Positions 48,094 to 58,708 of a stretch of 64,000 nucleotides of DNA are shown here, piece after piece. The notes under the pieces are model-generated. The model searched no databases. It worked only from the letters and a program-made list of their open reading frames with translations, and was not told where the DNA came from. The DNA is from Nocardioides sp. L-11A. GTDB lineage: Bacteria; Actinomycetota; Actinomycetes; Propionibacteriales; Nocardioidaceae. Both the position numbers and the translations under genes were made by a program. How positions within the stretch are numbered: the stretch's first letter is position 1; each line of letters opens with the position of its first letter. The stretch covers positions 2,232,001-2,296,000 of the forward strand of contig CP124680.1 of NCBI GenBank assembly GCA_029961745.1. Direction: 5' to 3'.

Positions 48094-48789
48094 TCAGGGC
48101 TCCCAGACCGCGGCGTCGTGGGCGAACACGACGCGCCGCGGATCGAAGGCCAGGATCCGCTCCAGCCACGGGCTCGGCTCGGGCAGCGGGGGCTCGTGCC
48201 CGAGCGCCCGGGCCCGCGCGGCCAGCACGTCGGCGGAGAACGCCGAGGCCGTGTCGTGGGCCTGGCCGGCCAGCACCACGCTGCCGTCCTCGCACACGAC
48301 CACGACCGACTGGTGGCCGTCGACGTGCCCCGGTGTCGGTACGACGTGCACGCCCGCCGCGATCTCGGCCTCGCCGTCGAGCAGGTCGTAGTGGGCACCC
48401 GCGAAGTCGACGAGCTCCGGCACCGTGTAGTCGACGACCTCGCGGGCCGTCGCCAGCTCCGCGCGCTGCGTCACGATGGGGACCCGCGGGAACCGGGGGT
48501 TGTTGCCCACGTGGTCGAAGTGCAGATGACAGTTCACGACCACCGCGATGTCGCCGGTGGCCAGCCCGACCGCGCCCAGGGCCTCCTCGAGGGGGAGCCG
48601 GCGCGGCCGGTACCACGCCTCGGCCTCCGGGCCGGCGTCGCCGAGTCCCGTGTCGAGCAGGAGCGGGCCGACGGGGGTGCGGACGACGTACCCGTGGACG
48701 GCCTCGACGCGCGGCCGGCCGGTGCCCGTCTCCGCGGCGGGGCGAACGAAGGAGCCGAACTCGATGCGCCGCACGTCCTCGATCCGCAT
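48094..48789 (-). CDS. MBL-fold hydrolase, N-acyl-homoserine-lactonase-like subgroup
   Basis: 231 residues with the metallo-beta-lactamase motif HLHFDH, a second His in PTPGHVDGHQ and the Asp in LAGQAHD. The layout, a short N-terminal strand region and the HLHFDHVGNN motif, resembles AHL lactonase-type enzymes, but the family also holds many unrelated hydrolases. TACCGT ends 7 bases before the ATG (leaderless). It is divergent from the kinase at 48847. Confidence 0.85.
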   Translation of the reverse strand: MRIEDVRRIEFGSFVRPAAETGTGRPRVEAVHGYVVRTPVGPLLLDTGLGDAGPEAEAWYRPRRLPLEEALGAVGLATGDIAVVVNCHLHFDHVGNNPRFPRVPIVTQRAELATAREVVDYTVPELVDFAGAHYDLLDGEAEIAAGVHVVPTPGHVDGHQSVVVVCEDGSVVLAGQAHDTASAFSADVLAARARALGHEPPLPEPSPWLERILAFDPRRVVFAHDAAVWEP

Positions 48790-48846
48790 GTCCTGCACGG
48801 TAGCGCTCCCACCGACCCGCTTGTCCCGCTCTGGTGGGATGTCCGG

Positions 48847-49788
48847 GTGCCTCCCGTCGTCACCGTCCCCGCCGACCTCGACGGCCGGCGTGCGCTCGGG
48901 CCGGAGTGGGCCGCCTGGCTCGACCGCCTCCCGGCCATCACCCGGTCCGTCCTCGACGACTGGGAGCTGACGCCGGAGGGCGCGAGCTGGCATGGCTTCT
49001 GCTCCCTCGTCCTGCCGGTGACGACCGCCGACGGCGTACCCGCGGCCCTCAAGGTCGGGCTGCCCGACGAGGAGTCCGAGCACGAGCACCTCGCCCTGCA
49101 GCGCTGGGGCGGGCACGGCGTGGTCCGGCTGCTCCGCGCCGACCCGGGCCGCCGGGCGCTGCTCCTCGAGCGGCTGGAGCGCGAGGACCTCACCGAGAGC
49201 TGGGACCTGGACGCCTGCGCGGTGGTCGCGAGCCGGTACGCCGACCTCCACGTGGCCCCGATGCCGCAGCTGCGATCCCAGGCGTCGTACGTCGAGCGGT
49301 GGCTGGACGGGCTCGCCCGCGACGCCCAGGACGTGCCGATCCCGCGGCGGCTGGTCGAGCAGACGCTCGCCCTCGGGCGGGACCTGGTCGCGGAGCCGGC
49401 GACGGCGGTGATCCACGGCGACCTGCACTACGGCAATGTGCTGCGCGGCCGGCGCGGCGGCGAGGAGGCCTGGCTGGTCATCGACCCGAAGCCGACCAAC
49501 GGCGACCCGCACTACGAGCTGGAGCCGATGCTGCGCGACCGGTTCGACGAGTACGCCGCACCGGGGACGGCCGGATCGGTCCGCGACGGCATCCGCCGGC
49601 GCTTCCACGCCCTGGTCGATGCCGCCGGACTCGACGAGGCCCGGGCCCGTGACTGGGCGGTGGTCCGCTCGGTGCTCAACGCGCACTGGGCGCACGAGGA
49701 CGCCGTCCGCGCGCACCGTCCGCTCGACGCCGAGGAGCGGGAGCACGTCACGGCCTGCATCACCGTCGCCAAGGCCGTCCAGGACTGA
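48847..49788 (+). CDS. streptomycin 6-kinase-like phosphotransferase
   Basis: 313 residues, APH(6)/streptomycin-kinase-like. The catalytic motif is AVIHGDLHYGNVL and the following VIDPKPTNGDPHYELEPML is characteristic of this subfamily; WHGFCSLVLPV lies near the N-terminus. Chromosomal members without resistance roles are common. The GTG start has a TGGGAT box 6 bases upstream and no clear Shine-Dalgarno. The start is the main uncertainty. Confidence 0.85.
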   Translation: MPPVVTVPADLDGRRALGPEWAAWLDRLPAITRSVLDDWELTPEGASWHGFCSLVLPVTTADGVPAALKVGLPDEESEHEHLALQRWGGHGVVRLLRADPGRRALLLERLEREDLTESWDLDACAVVASRYADLHVAPMPQLRSQASYVERWLDGLARDAQDVPIPRRLVEQTLALGRDLVAEPATAVIHGDLHYGNVLRGRRGGEEAWLVIDPKPTNGDPHYELEPMLRDRFDEYAAPGTAGSVRDGIRRRFHALVDAAGLDEARARDWAVVRSVLNAHWAHEDAVRAHRPLDAEEREHVTACITVAKAVQD

Positions 49789-49819
49789 GGCCGCTGCTCG
49801 CCGCGGGTAATCTCGCGCC

Positions 49820-50509
49820 ATGGCGTTCGTCCGGACCATCAGCGTCGGCCTGCCGCGCGCGCGTGCGTGGGCCGGTATCGGGCGCACCTCGATCGACAAG
49901 CGCCCGGTCCCCGGCCCGGTGGCGGTGCACCCGCTCGGCATCGAGGGCGACCAGGTCTCCGACACCCGCCACCACGGCGGGCCCGACCAGGCGGTGTACG
50001 CCTACGCCCGCGAGGACCTCGACTTCTGGGAGCGGGAGCTCGGACTGCCGATCCGCGACGGTCACTTCGGGGAGAACCTCACCACCGAGGGCATCGACGT
50101 CAACGCCCTCGAGATCGGCACCCGCCTGCAGATCGGCGAGCCGGGCGTCGGCATCCTCGTCGAGGCGGTCTACGTCCGGATCCCGTGCAACGACTTCAAG
50201 GGCTGGATGGGGGAGAGCGGCTACGACGCGCGCGCCTGGGTCAGGAGGTTCGCCGCGGTGGCCCGGCCGGGACCCTATCTGCGGGTCCTGGAGACCGGCG
50301 TGATCGCACCGGGCGACCCGGTCGGCGTGGCGCACCGCCCCGGCCACGGCCGGACGATCCGGGACATGTTCGTCGCCCTCACCACCGACCGGAGCCGGCT
50401 GCCCGACCTGCTCGAGGTCGACGGCCTGCTGCCGAAGGTCCGTGCGAAAGCCGAAGAATTCGTCCAGCGGACGGCCGGTTCCCTACCCCCCGCGGAGCCT
50501 GTGGCTTAG
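49820..50509 (+). CDS. MOSC domain protein (YiiM-like)
   Basis: 229 residues. The MOSC domain is marked by DTRHHGGPDQAVYAYAREDL, GHFGENLTTEG and the conserved cysteine in VRIPCNDFKGWM, which would bind molybdenum cofactor or a metal-sulfur centre. A C-terminal 3-alpha domain follows (GHGRTIRDMFVALTTD). It is probably a molybdoenzyme reducing N-hydroxylated compounds, by analogy to YiiM. TAATCT ends 6 bases before the ATG (leaderless). Confidence 0.9.
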   Translation: MAFVRTISVGLPRARAWAGIGRTSIDKRPVPGPVAVHPLGIEGDQVSDTRHHGGPDQAVYAYAREDLDFWERELGLPIRDGHFGENLTTEGIDVNALEIGTRLQIGEPGVGILVEAVYVRIPCNDFKGWMGESGYDARAWVRRFAAVARPGPYLRVLETGVIAPGDPVGVAHRPGHGRTIRDMFVALTTDRSRLPDLLEVDGLLPKVRAKAEEFVQRTAGSLPPAEPVA

Positions 50510-50525
50510 GTTACTGCCCAGTTGT

Positions 50526-50553
50526 CCACGATCCACCGGTCCACGGATCGTGG
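50526..50553. promoter_or_regulatory. 9-bp inverted repeat upstream of acyl-CoA ligase
   Basis: CCACGATCC-N10-GGATCGTGG lies 38 bp before the ligase start. The spacing suits a TetR-type operator, which commonly controls fatty-acid genes, but it could equally be a terminator for the MOSC gene, which ends 17 bp upstream. Confidence 0.45.
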
Positions 50554-50590
50554 GCACGTCGGTCTCGGACGAGCAGACGCAGGGAGCGCC

Positions 50591-52414
<1,824 letters not shown>

Positions 52415-52452
52415 CACAGCAACTGCACAGACTCGGCCCCGAGACTCGGGGC

Positions 52453-53328
52453 ATGAGCCACCGCAGCCACGACGAGCACGACGAGACCGACGAGCACGAC
52501 CTGGGGCTGTCCCACGACCTGCCGAAGATCATGGCGCGTCGTGGGCTGCTCGGCCTCCTGGGCGGGGTCGGCGCGGTCGCGGCGCTGAGCGCCTGCGGTG
52601 CCGACGACACGACGACGCCGAACGGTACGACGGGCCAGGGCCGGCCGCCCGAGGACGCGCCGCCGGGCGGAATGGGCGGCGACAGCGGGGTCGACGTCGC
52701 GGAGGGGGAGATCCCCGAGGAGACCGCGGGCCCGTATCCCGGCGACGGGAGCAACGGACCCAATGTGCTCACCGAGTCCGGTGTCGTGCGCAGCGACCTC
52801 ACGTCCAGCTTCGGCACAGCCTCCGGTGTCGCCGAGGGGATCCCGACCACCGTCCGGCTGAGGGTCTACGACCTCGACGGTGACGAGGTGACGCCGCTCG
52901 CGGGCGCCGCGGTCTACCTGTGGCACTGCGATCGCGAGGGCCGCTACTCGATGTACGACGACGAGGTCGCCGACGAGAACTACCTGCGCGGCGTCCAGGA
53001 GGCCGACGCCGACGGGAACCTCACCTTCACCACGATCTTCCCGGCCTGCTACGCGGGCCGCTGGCCGCACATGCACTTCGAGGTCTACGCGAGCCTGGCC
53101 GCGGCCACCGGCGCGGAGAACAAGCTGCGAACCTCGCAGCTCGCCCTGCCCGAGGGGGTCTGCGACGACGTCTACGCCACCGAGGGCTATGAGCAGAGCG
53201 TGCGGAACCTGTCCCGGCTCAGCCTCGACAGCGACAACATCTTCAGTGACGGCTACTCCCTGCAGCTCGCCAAGGTCACCGGCTCGGTCGAGGACGGCTA
53301 CACCGTGACCCTGAACGTCCCGGTCTAG
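52453..53328 (+). CDS. exported intradiol dioxygenase-like lipoprotein
   Basis: 291 residues. After a His/Asp/Glu-rich N-terminus comes a signal with ARRGLLGLLGGVGAVAALSAC, which combines a twin-Arg-like start and a lipobox. The C-terminal domain is the intradiol dioxygenase fold: AAVYLWHCDREGRYSMYD carries the first Tyr/His ligand region and GRWPHMHFEVY the His pair. Exported relatives have no proven substrate; aromatic-ring cleavage is possible but not shown. It lies 38 bp after the acyl-CoA ligase. Confidence 0.85.
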   Translation: MSHRSHDEHDETDEHDLGLSHDLPKIMARRGLLGLLGGVGAVAALSACGADDTTTPNGTTGQGRPPEDAPPGGMGGDSGVDVAEGEIPEETAGPYPGDGSNGPNVLTESGVVRSDLTSSFGTASGVAEGIPTTVRLRVYDLDGDEVTPLAGAAVYLWHCDREGRYSMYDDEVADENYLRGVQEADADGNLTFTTIFPACYAGRWPHMHFEVYASLAAATGAENKLRTSQLALPEGVCDDVYATEGYEQSVRNLSRLSLDSDNIFSDGYSLQLAKVTGSVEDGYTVTLNVPV

Positions 53329-53344
53329 GCGTCCGGCTGGGAGG

Positions 53345-54565
53345 ATGGAGCCCGTGCCGTCCGCCCTGCCCGAAGGCGACCCCGTCCCGAGCGACGGGTC
53401 GCTCCCGCCCTCCGCCCTGGCCGAGCTCGGCGCGCGTCCCTTCGGGTTCTACGTGCACGTGCCGTTCTGCCGGGTGCGCTGCGGCTACTGCGACTTCAAC
53501 ACCTATACGGCCGAGGAGCTGGGTCCCGGTGTCTCCCGATCCTCGTACGCCGACCAGGCGGTCGCCGAGGTGCGGCTGGCCCGCCGTGTGCTGGGCGAGC
53601 ACGACCTCCCGGTCGGCACGGTCTTCCTCGGCGGCGGCACCCCGACGCTGCTGCCGCCCGAGGACCTCGGCCGCATCCTGCGCGCCATCGACGACGAGTT
53701 CGGGCTGGCTGCGGGGGCTGAGGTGACGACCGAGGCCAACCCGGACTCGGTCGACCTCGGCTACCTCGAGCGGCTCCGTTCGGCGGGCTTCAACCGGCTG
53801 TCCCTGGGGGTCCAGTCCGCCGTGCCGCACGTGCTGGCCGTGCTCGACCGCACCCACGACCCACTGCGGGTGCCCGGAGTCGTCGACGCGGCCCGCGCCG
53901 CCGGCTTCGAGCAGCTGAGCCTCGATCTGATCTACGGCACGCCGGGGGAGAGCCGTGACGACTGGGAGGTCACCCTGGACGCGGCGCTGGCCTGCGCGCC
54001 GGACCACGTCTCGGCGTACTCCCTGATCGTGGAGGACGGCACCGCCCTGGCCCGGCGGGTGCGCCGCGGCGAGCTGCCGATGCCGGACGACGACGACCTG
54101 GCCGACAAGTACGTCCAGGCCGACGAGCGGCTCGGGGCCACCGGGCTGGGCTGGTACGAGGTCTCGAACTGGGCCCGCGACGACGCCGCACGCTGCCGCC
54201 ACAACCTGGGCTACTGGGCGGGTGCGGACTGGTGGGGGATCGGGCCGGGCGCCCACTCGCACGTCGGCGGGGTGCGCTGGTGGAACGTCAAGCACCCCGC
54301 GGCGTACGCCGGCCGGCTGGCCGAGGGCGTGACCCCGGCGCACGCGCGGGAGATCCTCGACGCGGAGACCCGCCGCGTGGAGCGGGTGCTGCTGGAGGTG
54401 CGGCTGCGCACCGGCCTCGCTGTCGACGTCTTGGACGCGGACGCGCGATCCGCGCTCCCGGCGCTGGCCGCGGAAGGGCTGGTGGAGGAGCGTCCGGACC
54501 GGGTCGTGCTCACCCGGCGCGGCCGGCTGCTCGCGGACGGGGTCGTGCATCGCCTCCTCACCTGA
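53345..54565 (+). CDS. hemW: radical SAM heme chaperone HemW
   Basis: 406 residues. The radical SAM cluster ligands are Cys42, Cys46 and Cys49 in HVPFCRVRCGYCDFN; GGGTPTLLP and EANPDSVDLGYLERLRSAGF follow, and the C-terminal HemN domain is present. HemW binds heme and delivers it to membrane enzymes; it is not a coproporphyrinogen oxidase. The start is uncertain between ATG 53345 and GTG 53354. In actinobacteria hemW usually sits between lepA and hrcA, as here with inserted genes. Confidence 0.93.
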   Translation: MEPVPSALPEGDPVPSDGSLPPSALAELGARPFGFYVHVPFCRVRCGYCDFNTYTAEELGPGVSRSSYADQAVAEVRLARRVLGEHDLPVGTVFLGGGTPTLLPPEDLGRILRAIDDEFGLAAGAEVTTEANPDSVDLGYLERLRSAGFNRLSLGVQSAVPHVLAVLDRTHDPLRVPGVVDAARAAGFEQLSLDLIYGTPGESRDDWEVTLDAALACAPDHVSAYSLIVEDGTALARRVRRGELPMPDDDDLADKYVQADERLGATGLGWYEVSNWARDDAARCRHNLGYWAGADWWGIGPGAHSHVGGVRWWNVKHPAAYAGRLAEGVTPAHAREILDAETRRVERVLLEVRLRTGLAVDVLDADARSALPALAAEGLVEERPDRVVLTRRGRLLADGVVHRLLT

Positions 54566-54598
54566 ACCTCTATTAAATCTAGTGTTACACTCGACTTC
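54562..54598 (+). promoter_or_regulatory. promoter of the surface-glycan operon
   Basis: CTGAAC (54562-54567) as -35 and TACACT (54586-54591) as -10, spaced 18 bp, end 7 bases before the ATG. The AT-rich stretch around TATTAAATCTAG is unusual in this genome and marks a strong promoter for a leaderless message. Confidence 0.75.
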
Positions 54599-55072
54599 AT
54601 GAAGAAGTCCGGTTTCCCCGTCGGCGCCGTGAACGGCCCGGTGATCGGGTACGTGCCGGGGGCCTTCGATCTGTTCCACGTCGGACACCTCAACGCGCTG
54701 CGCCAGGCCCGGCAGTGGTGCGACGTCCTGGTCGCCGGCGTGGTGGCCGACGAGGTGTGCGTCGCGACCAAGGGCGTGCTGCCGACCGTCCCGCTCGCCG
54801 AGCGGCTCGAGATCGTCGAGGCGATCGGCATCGTCGACGCCGTCTACGCCGAGAGCACCGCCGACAAGACCGACTCCTGGCGCGACGTCGGCTTCCACCG
54901 GATCTTCAAGGGCGACGACTGGCAGGGGACCGCCAAGGGGCGTCGGCTCGAGGAGCGGATGGCCGCGCTCGGCGTCGAGGTCGCGTACTTCCCCTACACG
55001 CTGCAGACCTCGTCCACCGCGCTGCGCAAGGCCCTCGCCCACCGCGCCTCCACCGGGGCCTCGACGGCATGA
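54599..55072 (+). CDS. cytidylyltransferase-family protein (TagD-like)
   Basis: 157 residues of the nucleotidyltransferase superfamily. The HxGH motif is FDLFHVGHLNAL and the C-terminal RTxGIS-type motif is QTSSTALRK. Relatives make CDP-glycerol or CDP-ethanolamine-type donors for wall polymers. It opens a three-gene operon with a LicD-type transferase, so it probably supplies the activated group. No Shine-Dalgarno is present. It overlaps the next gene by 4 bases. Confidence 0.88.
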   Translation: MKKSGFPVGAVNGPVIGYVPGAFDLFHVGHLNALRQARQWCDVLVAGVVADEVCVATKGVLPTVPLAERLEIVEAIGIVDAVYAESTADKTDSWRDVGFHRIFKGDDWQGTAKGRRLEERMAALGVEVAYFPYTLQTSSTALRKALAHRASTGASTA

Positions 55073-56619
55073 GCGTCGCCGTCGGGGTCGTCGTCTCCGA
55101 CGACGGCCTGCTGGTCCCGCCCGGCGAGGTGCCGTTGGTCGTCGAGATCGACGGGCACTACGTCTGGTCGCTGACCCCGCTGCGCGACGGTCGGCCCGCC
55201 GCCGGGGGAGTCCTGGTGCCCTGGCCGGGCGTGCTCCGCCCCCATCTCAGCGGCCGCGGCCGGGTCCGGGTGACCGACGCCGTCGGCGTCGCGGTCCTGT
55301 ACGACGACGAGGTCGGCCTCGGCTCCGGCGAGGGCGCGCTCGCGGTGGTCGACCGGGCCGGCCACCGGCTCAGCGTCGACAAGGTCGGCCACCTGACCCG
55401 CTCGTTCGCCGCCACCGACGAGGGCGTGCGCGACGAGATCCTGCGCGGGACCAGGCGCGCGATCGACGACCTGCGCGAGCACGCCGGCGTGCCGGCGTAC
55501 CTCAACTACGGGGCGCTGCTGGGCGCGGTGCGCGAGGGACGGATGCTCGCGCACGACTCCGACACCGACCTGTGCTATCTCTCGGCGCACACGTCGCCGG
55601 CCGACATCGTGTTGGAGTCGTACCGGATCACCCGGGCGATGCGGGCCCGCGGCTGGCGGATGCTGCGGATGTCCGGCGGCGACGTCAAGCTGCTGCTGCC
55701 GCTCACCGACGGCCGGGTCTGCCACATCGACGTGTTCGCGGCGTTCCACGTCGGGGACACCTTCTTCCAGCTCGGCAACCGCAGCGGCCGCCTGCCACGG
55801 TCGGCGATCGAGCCGTTCTCGACCGTCGCCCTGCACGGGCACGAGTTCCCCGCGCCCCGCGACCCCGAGGCGATGCTGGCCTTCCTCTATGGTCCGCGGT
55901 GGCGCACCCCCGACCCCTCCTTCAAGTACGCCGACCCGGCGGCCGGGGTCCGGCGCCTCGACGGCTGGCTGCGTGGCTTCCGCACCGACATGGGGCGCTG
56001 GACCGAGCTCTACAACGGCCCCCGGCGTGCCGCCATCCCGCGCGGGCCGTCGGCGTTCGCGCGGTGGGTGGAGCCGCAGCTCGGCGACCTGCCGGTGCTG
56101 GACGTCGGTGCCGGAACCGGTCGCGACGCCCTGTGGTTCGCCCGCACGGGGCGTCGTACCGGGGCCGTCGACTTCTCCCGTGGCAGCCTCGGGGTGATCC
56201 GCCGTGGCGCCCGGCGCCGGCGGCGGGAGGTCGAGATCGACCAGCTGATCCTCGGCGAGCTCCGCTCCACGCTGGTGCACGGCACCCGGCTGGCCCGCGA
56301 CCCGCACCACCTCTACGCCCGCCATCTCGTCGACAGCCTCGACCCTGCCGCGCTCGACCAGCTGTGGCTGCTGGCCCGGATGGCGCTGCGTCCCGGCGGC
56401 GGGCGGCTGTTCCTGGAGTTCGCGACCGACGACGTGGGGTCGCCGGTCGTCCCCTCCGGGGTCTCGGCCGAGGGGGTCCGGGCGGCGATCGAGGCCGCGG
56501 GCGGCGTCGTCGAGCGGCTCACGCTCGGCCGCGGCGAGGACATGTTCGACCTGCCCGAGCCGGCCGTGTGCCGGATCCGCGCCGCCTGGCCGGCACCCGA
56601 CAGCAAGGAGCTGCGATGA
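55069..56619 (+). CDS. LicD-family transferase fused to a SAM methyltransferase
   Basis: 516 residues. The middle part (about 130-330) is LicD-like: YLNYGALLGAVREGRMLAHD followed by SDTD, the metal-binding acidic cluster. LicD proteins transfer phosphocholine or similar groups to glycans. The C-terminal part (about 340-510) is a class I methyltransferase with motif VLDVGAGTGRDALWFA. The first 125 residues are unassigned. The fusion with the upstream cytidylyltransferase suggests a pathway that adds and methylates a phospho-substituent on a surface polymer. The ATGA overlaps link all three genes. Confidence 0.85.
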   Translation: MSVAVGVVVSDDGLLVPPGEVPLVVEIDGHYVWSLTPLRDGRPAAGGVLVPWPGVLRPHLSGRGRVRVTDAVGVAVLYDDEVGLGSGEGALAVVDRAGHRLSVDKVGHLTRSFAATDEGVRDEILRGTRRAIDDLREHAGVPAYLNYGALLGAVREGRMLAHDSDTDLCYLSAHTSPADIVLESYRITRAMRARGWRMLRMSGGDVKLLLPLTDGRVCHIDVFAAFHVGDTFFQLGNRSGRLPRSAIEPFSTVALHGHEFPAPRDPEAMLAFLYGPRWRTPDPSFKYADPAAGVRRLDGWLRGFRTDMGRWTELYNGPRRAAIPRGPSAFARWVEPQLGDLPVLDVGAGTGRDALWFARTGRRTGAVDFSRGSLGVIRRGARRRRREVEIDQLILGELRSTLVHGTRLARDPHHLYARHLVDSLDPAALDQLWLLARMALRPGGGRLFLEFATDDVGSPVVPSGVSAEGVRAAIEAAGGVVERLTLGRGEDMFDLPEPAVCRIRAAWPAPDSKELR

Positions 56620-56840
56620 CGACCACCGACCTGGCCCGCCGGGTGCGCACCCGGATCCGCGACCGTGGCACGCTGCGCGACCGGGTGCGCGCGCTGGAGG
56701 CCGAGGTCCAGGAGAACCGGCAGCTCAACCGCCGCATCGCCGAGCTCACCGACGTCGTCGCCGAGCTGCTGATCCCGTTGGACGCCCGTGATCAGGCGCG
56801 GGTCGACGAGGTGCTGGATCGGTTCCGCACCGGCCTCTGA
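56616..56840 (+). CDS. short coiled-coil protein (DUF6752-like)
   Basis: 74 residues, almost entirely a heptad-repeat helix (RVRALEAEVQENRQLNRRIAE) after a basic start. It resembles the small DUF6752 proteins common in Nocardioides; function unknown. It overlaps the LicD gene end (ATGA) and may scaffold or anchor the transferase. Confidence 0.8.
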   Translation: MTTTDLARRVRTRIRDRGTLRDRVRALEAEVQENRQLNRRIAELTDVVAELLIPLDARDQARVDEVLDRFRTGL

Positions 56841-56843
56841 GCA

Positions 56844-56906
56844 TGCGGTTTGGTCCCTAACCGCATGAATGGGGGCCGAATCGTTGCGGTTGGGGACCAA
56901 ACCGCA
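56844..56906. repeat. nested palindrome P3 between convergent genes
   Basis: Arms 56844-56865 and 56885-56906 form a 22-bp inverted repeat with one mismatch. Each arm is itself a hairpin (TGCGGTT...AACCGCA). It starts 3 bp after one stop codon and ends 5 bp before the other. Confidence 0.8.
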
Positions 56907-56911
56907 ACTGG

Positions 56912-57754
56912 TCAGACCAGCGTCACGAAGTCGATCAGCTCCTCGACCCGCCCGAGCAGCGCGGGATCGAGGTCCTGGAAGCCGCGGACGCCGCCGAGGA
57001 TGTGCTTCCACGCGCGGGCGATGTCGGCCTGGTCGCGGTGCGGCCAGCCGAGCTGCTGGCAGGTGCCCTTCTTCCAGTCGATGCCCTTGGGCACCGTGGG
57101 CCAGGCCGCGAACCCGAGTCGGGACGGCTTCACCGCCTGCCAGATGTCGATGAACGGGTGGCCGACGATGAGCACGTCCTTGCCGACCGGCGACCTCATG
57201 ATGTTCTGCGCGATCCGGCTCTCCTTGGAACCGGTCACCAGGTGGTCGACGAGGACGCCGACGCGGCGGTCGGGTCCAGGCCGGAAGTCGCGCAGGTGGT
57301 CGGCGAGGTCGTCGACGCCGCCGAGGTACTCCACCACCACTCCCTCGATCCGCAGGTCGTCGCCCCACACCTTCTCGACCAGCTCGGCGTCGTGCCGGCC
57401 CTCGACGAAGATCCGGCTGGCCCGCGCCACCCGCGCCTTCGCGTCGTGGACGGCGATCGACCCGCTCGCCGTCCGCGTCGCCTTCGCGGGCGCGGCCCTG
57501 GTCACCGGGGCCGTCAGGATCACCGGCCGGCCCTCGAGCAGGAAGCCGGTCCCGAGCGGGAAGGTGCGCCGCTTCATCCGCCGGTCCTCCAGCGTCACGG
57601 TGTCGAGGTCGCGGTCGACGGCGACGATCTCGCCGCACCAGTCGGTGGTGACCTCCTCGACAACCAGGCCGACGTCGGCGGGGGTCTCCACGGCGCGGCC
57701 CCGCTTCGGGACCTTCCAGTCCCCTGACAGCACGTCGGTCCCGTAGCGATCCAC
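56912..57754 (-). CDS. DUF3097 family protein
   Basis: 280 residues. DUF3097 is a conserved actinobacterial family of unknown function. The N-terminal part is OB/SH3-like (GLVVEEVTTDWCGEIVAVD), and the C-terminal part looks like a Toprim-type nuclease/primase fold (RIFVEGRHDAELVEKVWGDD, GVLVDHLVTGSKES, VGHPFIDIWQAVKP). The GTG start has a TAGGCT box 8 bases upstream. Confidence 0.92.
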   Translation of the reverse strand: MDRYGTDVLSGDWKVPKRGRAVETPADVGLVVEEVTTDWCGEIVAVDRDLDTVTLEDRRMKRRTFPLGTGFLLEGRPVILTAPVTRAAPAKATRTASGSIAVHDAKARVARASRIFVEGRHDAELVEKVWGDDLRIEGVVVEYLGGVDDLADHLRDFRPGPDRRVGVLVDHLVTGSKESRIAQNIMRSPVGKDVLIVGHPFIDIWQAVKPSRLGFAAWPTVPKGIDWKKGTCQQLGWPHRDQADIARAWKHILGGVRGFQDLDPALLGRVEELIDFVTLV

Positions 57755-57802
57755 GACGGACCAGCCTACGGACCCGCGGTCGCCTCCCCGCGCGCTGACA
57801 CA

Positions 57803-57867
57803 CCGTCGTACCGGACGAATCGGTCGTGAGATCGCCGGATTCGGAGCCGAATCGTCCGGTACGACGG
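57803..57867. repeat. nested palindrome P5 downstream of metallo-hydrolase
   Basis: Arms 57803-57823 and 57847-57867 form a 21-bp inverted repeat with one mismatch. The 23-bp centre contains another copy of the arm end (CGGATTCGG next to CCGAATCG). It lies 8 bp after the stop of the metallo-hydrolase (minus strand), before the DUF3097 start. Confidence 0.8.
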
Positions 57868-57875
57868 GCGACGGG

Positions 57876-58655
57876 TCAGGCGAGCGGCAGCTGGCGCCGG
57901 GCGCGGGGCAGCTGGGCGTAGCCGCGGGCGATCGCGTGGTGCAGCGCCTCGGCGGGGAACGGCCACTCGGCCGCCCCGTGCGCCTCGGCCTCCGGGACCC
58001 CGCGGGTGGCGAGGTCGCGGATCGTCTCGGCCACCGCGCGCAGGTCGTCGCACTGCTCCTCGACGAAGCGCCGGTCGACGACCCGGCCGTGGCCGGGCAC
58101 GACCACCGAGCCGGGCGTCAGCAGGCCGAGGACCAGGTCGAGGGACTGCGGCCAGTCGAGGGGCCATGAGTCCGTGCCGAGCGACGGTGGTGCGGACTCC
58201 TCGACCAGGTCGCCCACGAGGAGCACGTCGGCGTCGGGGACCCGGACGACCAGATCGCCGGCGGTGTGACCGCGACCGGGATGGACCAGCTCCACCTGCC
58301 GGTCGCCGAGGTCGATCACCGCCGCGCTGGAGAAGGTCTGGTCGGCCGGCGGTGCCGCGGGATCGGTGCGGGCGGCGGCGTCCTCGGTCGCGTGCACCGG
58401 CGGGTCGTCGTACCGCTGGCGGAAGGTGGCGTTGCCGAGCACGTGGTCGAAGTGGTCGTGGGTGTTGACGACCGCGACCACCGCCCCGGCGCGCAGGTCG
58501 CCGATCGCCGCGATCGCGGCGCGGGCCTCGGCGGCGGAGGCCAGGGTGTCGACCACCACGAGGCCGCGCTCACCCCCCACGACGGTCAGGTTGACGTCGT
58601 ACGACGGGACGCGGCGGACCCAGACCCGGTCCGCGACCTCGGTGAAAGCCGGCAC
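57876..58655 (-). CDS. MBL-fold metallo-hydrolase
   Basis: 259 residues with the zinc motif THDHFDH, a third His in PGRGHTAGD, Asp in LLVGDLVEES and a last His in VPGHG. The set resembles cyclase/quinoprotein-relay-type MBL proteins; substrate unknown. TACCCT ends 6 bases before the GTG start, so the mRNA is probably leaderless. Confidence 0.88.
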   Translation of the reverse strand: MPAFTEVADRVWVRRVPSYDVNLTVVGGERGLVVVDTLASAAEARAAIAAIGDLRAGAVVAVVNTHDHFDHVLGNATFRQRYDDPPVHATEDAAARTDPAAPPADQTFSSAAVIDLGDRQVELVHPGRGHTAGDLVVRVPDADVLLVGDLVEESAPPSLGTDSWPLDWPQSLDLVLGLLTPGSVVVPGHGRVVDRRFVEEQCDDLRAVAETIRDLATRGVPEAEAHGAAEWPFPAEALHHAIARGYAQLPRARRQLPLA

Positions 58656-58708
58656 GGGGCCAGGGTACGGGCGCTCGTCGCGGAGCCTGGGCCGACCCGG
58701 CCGATCGT

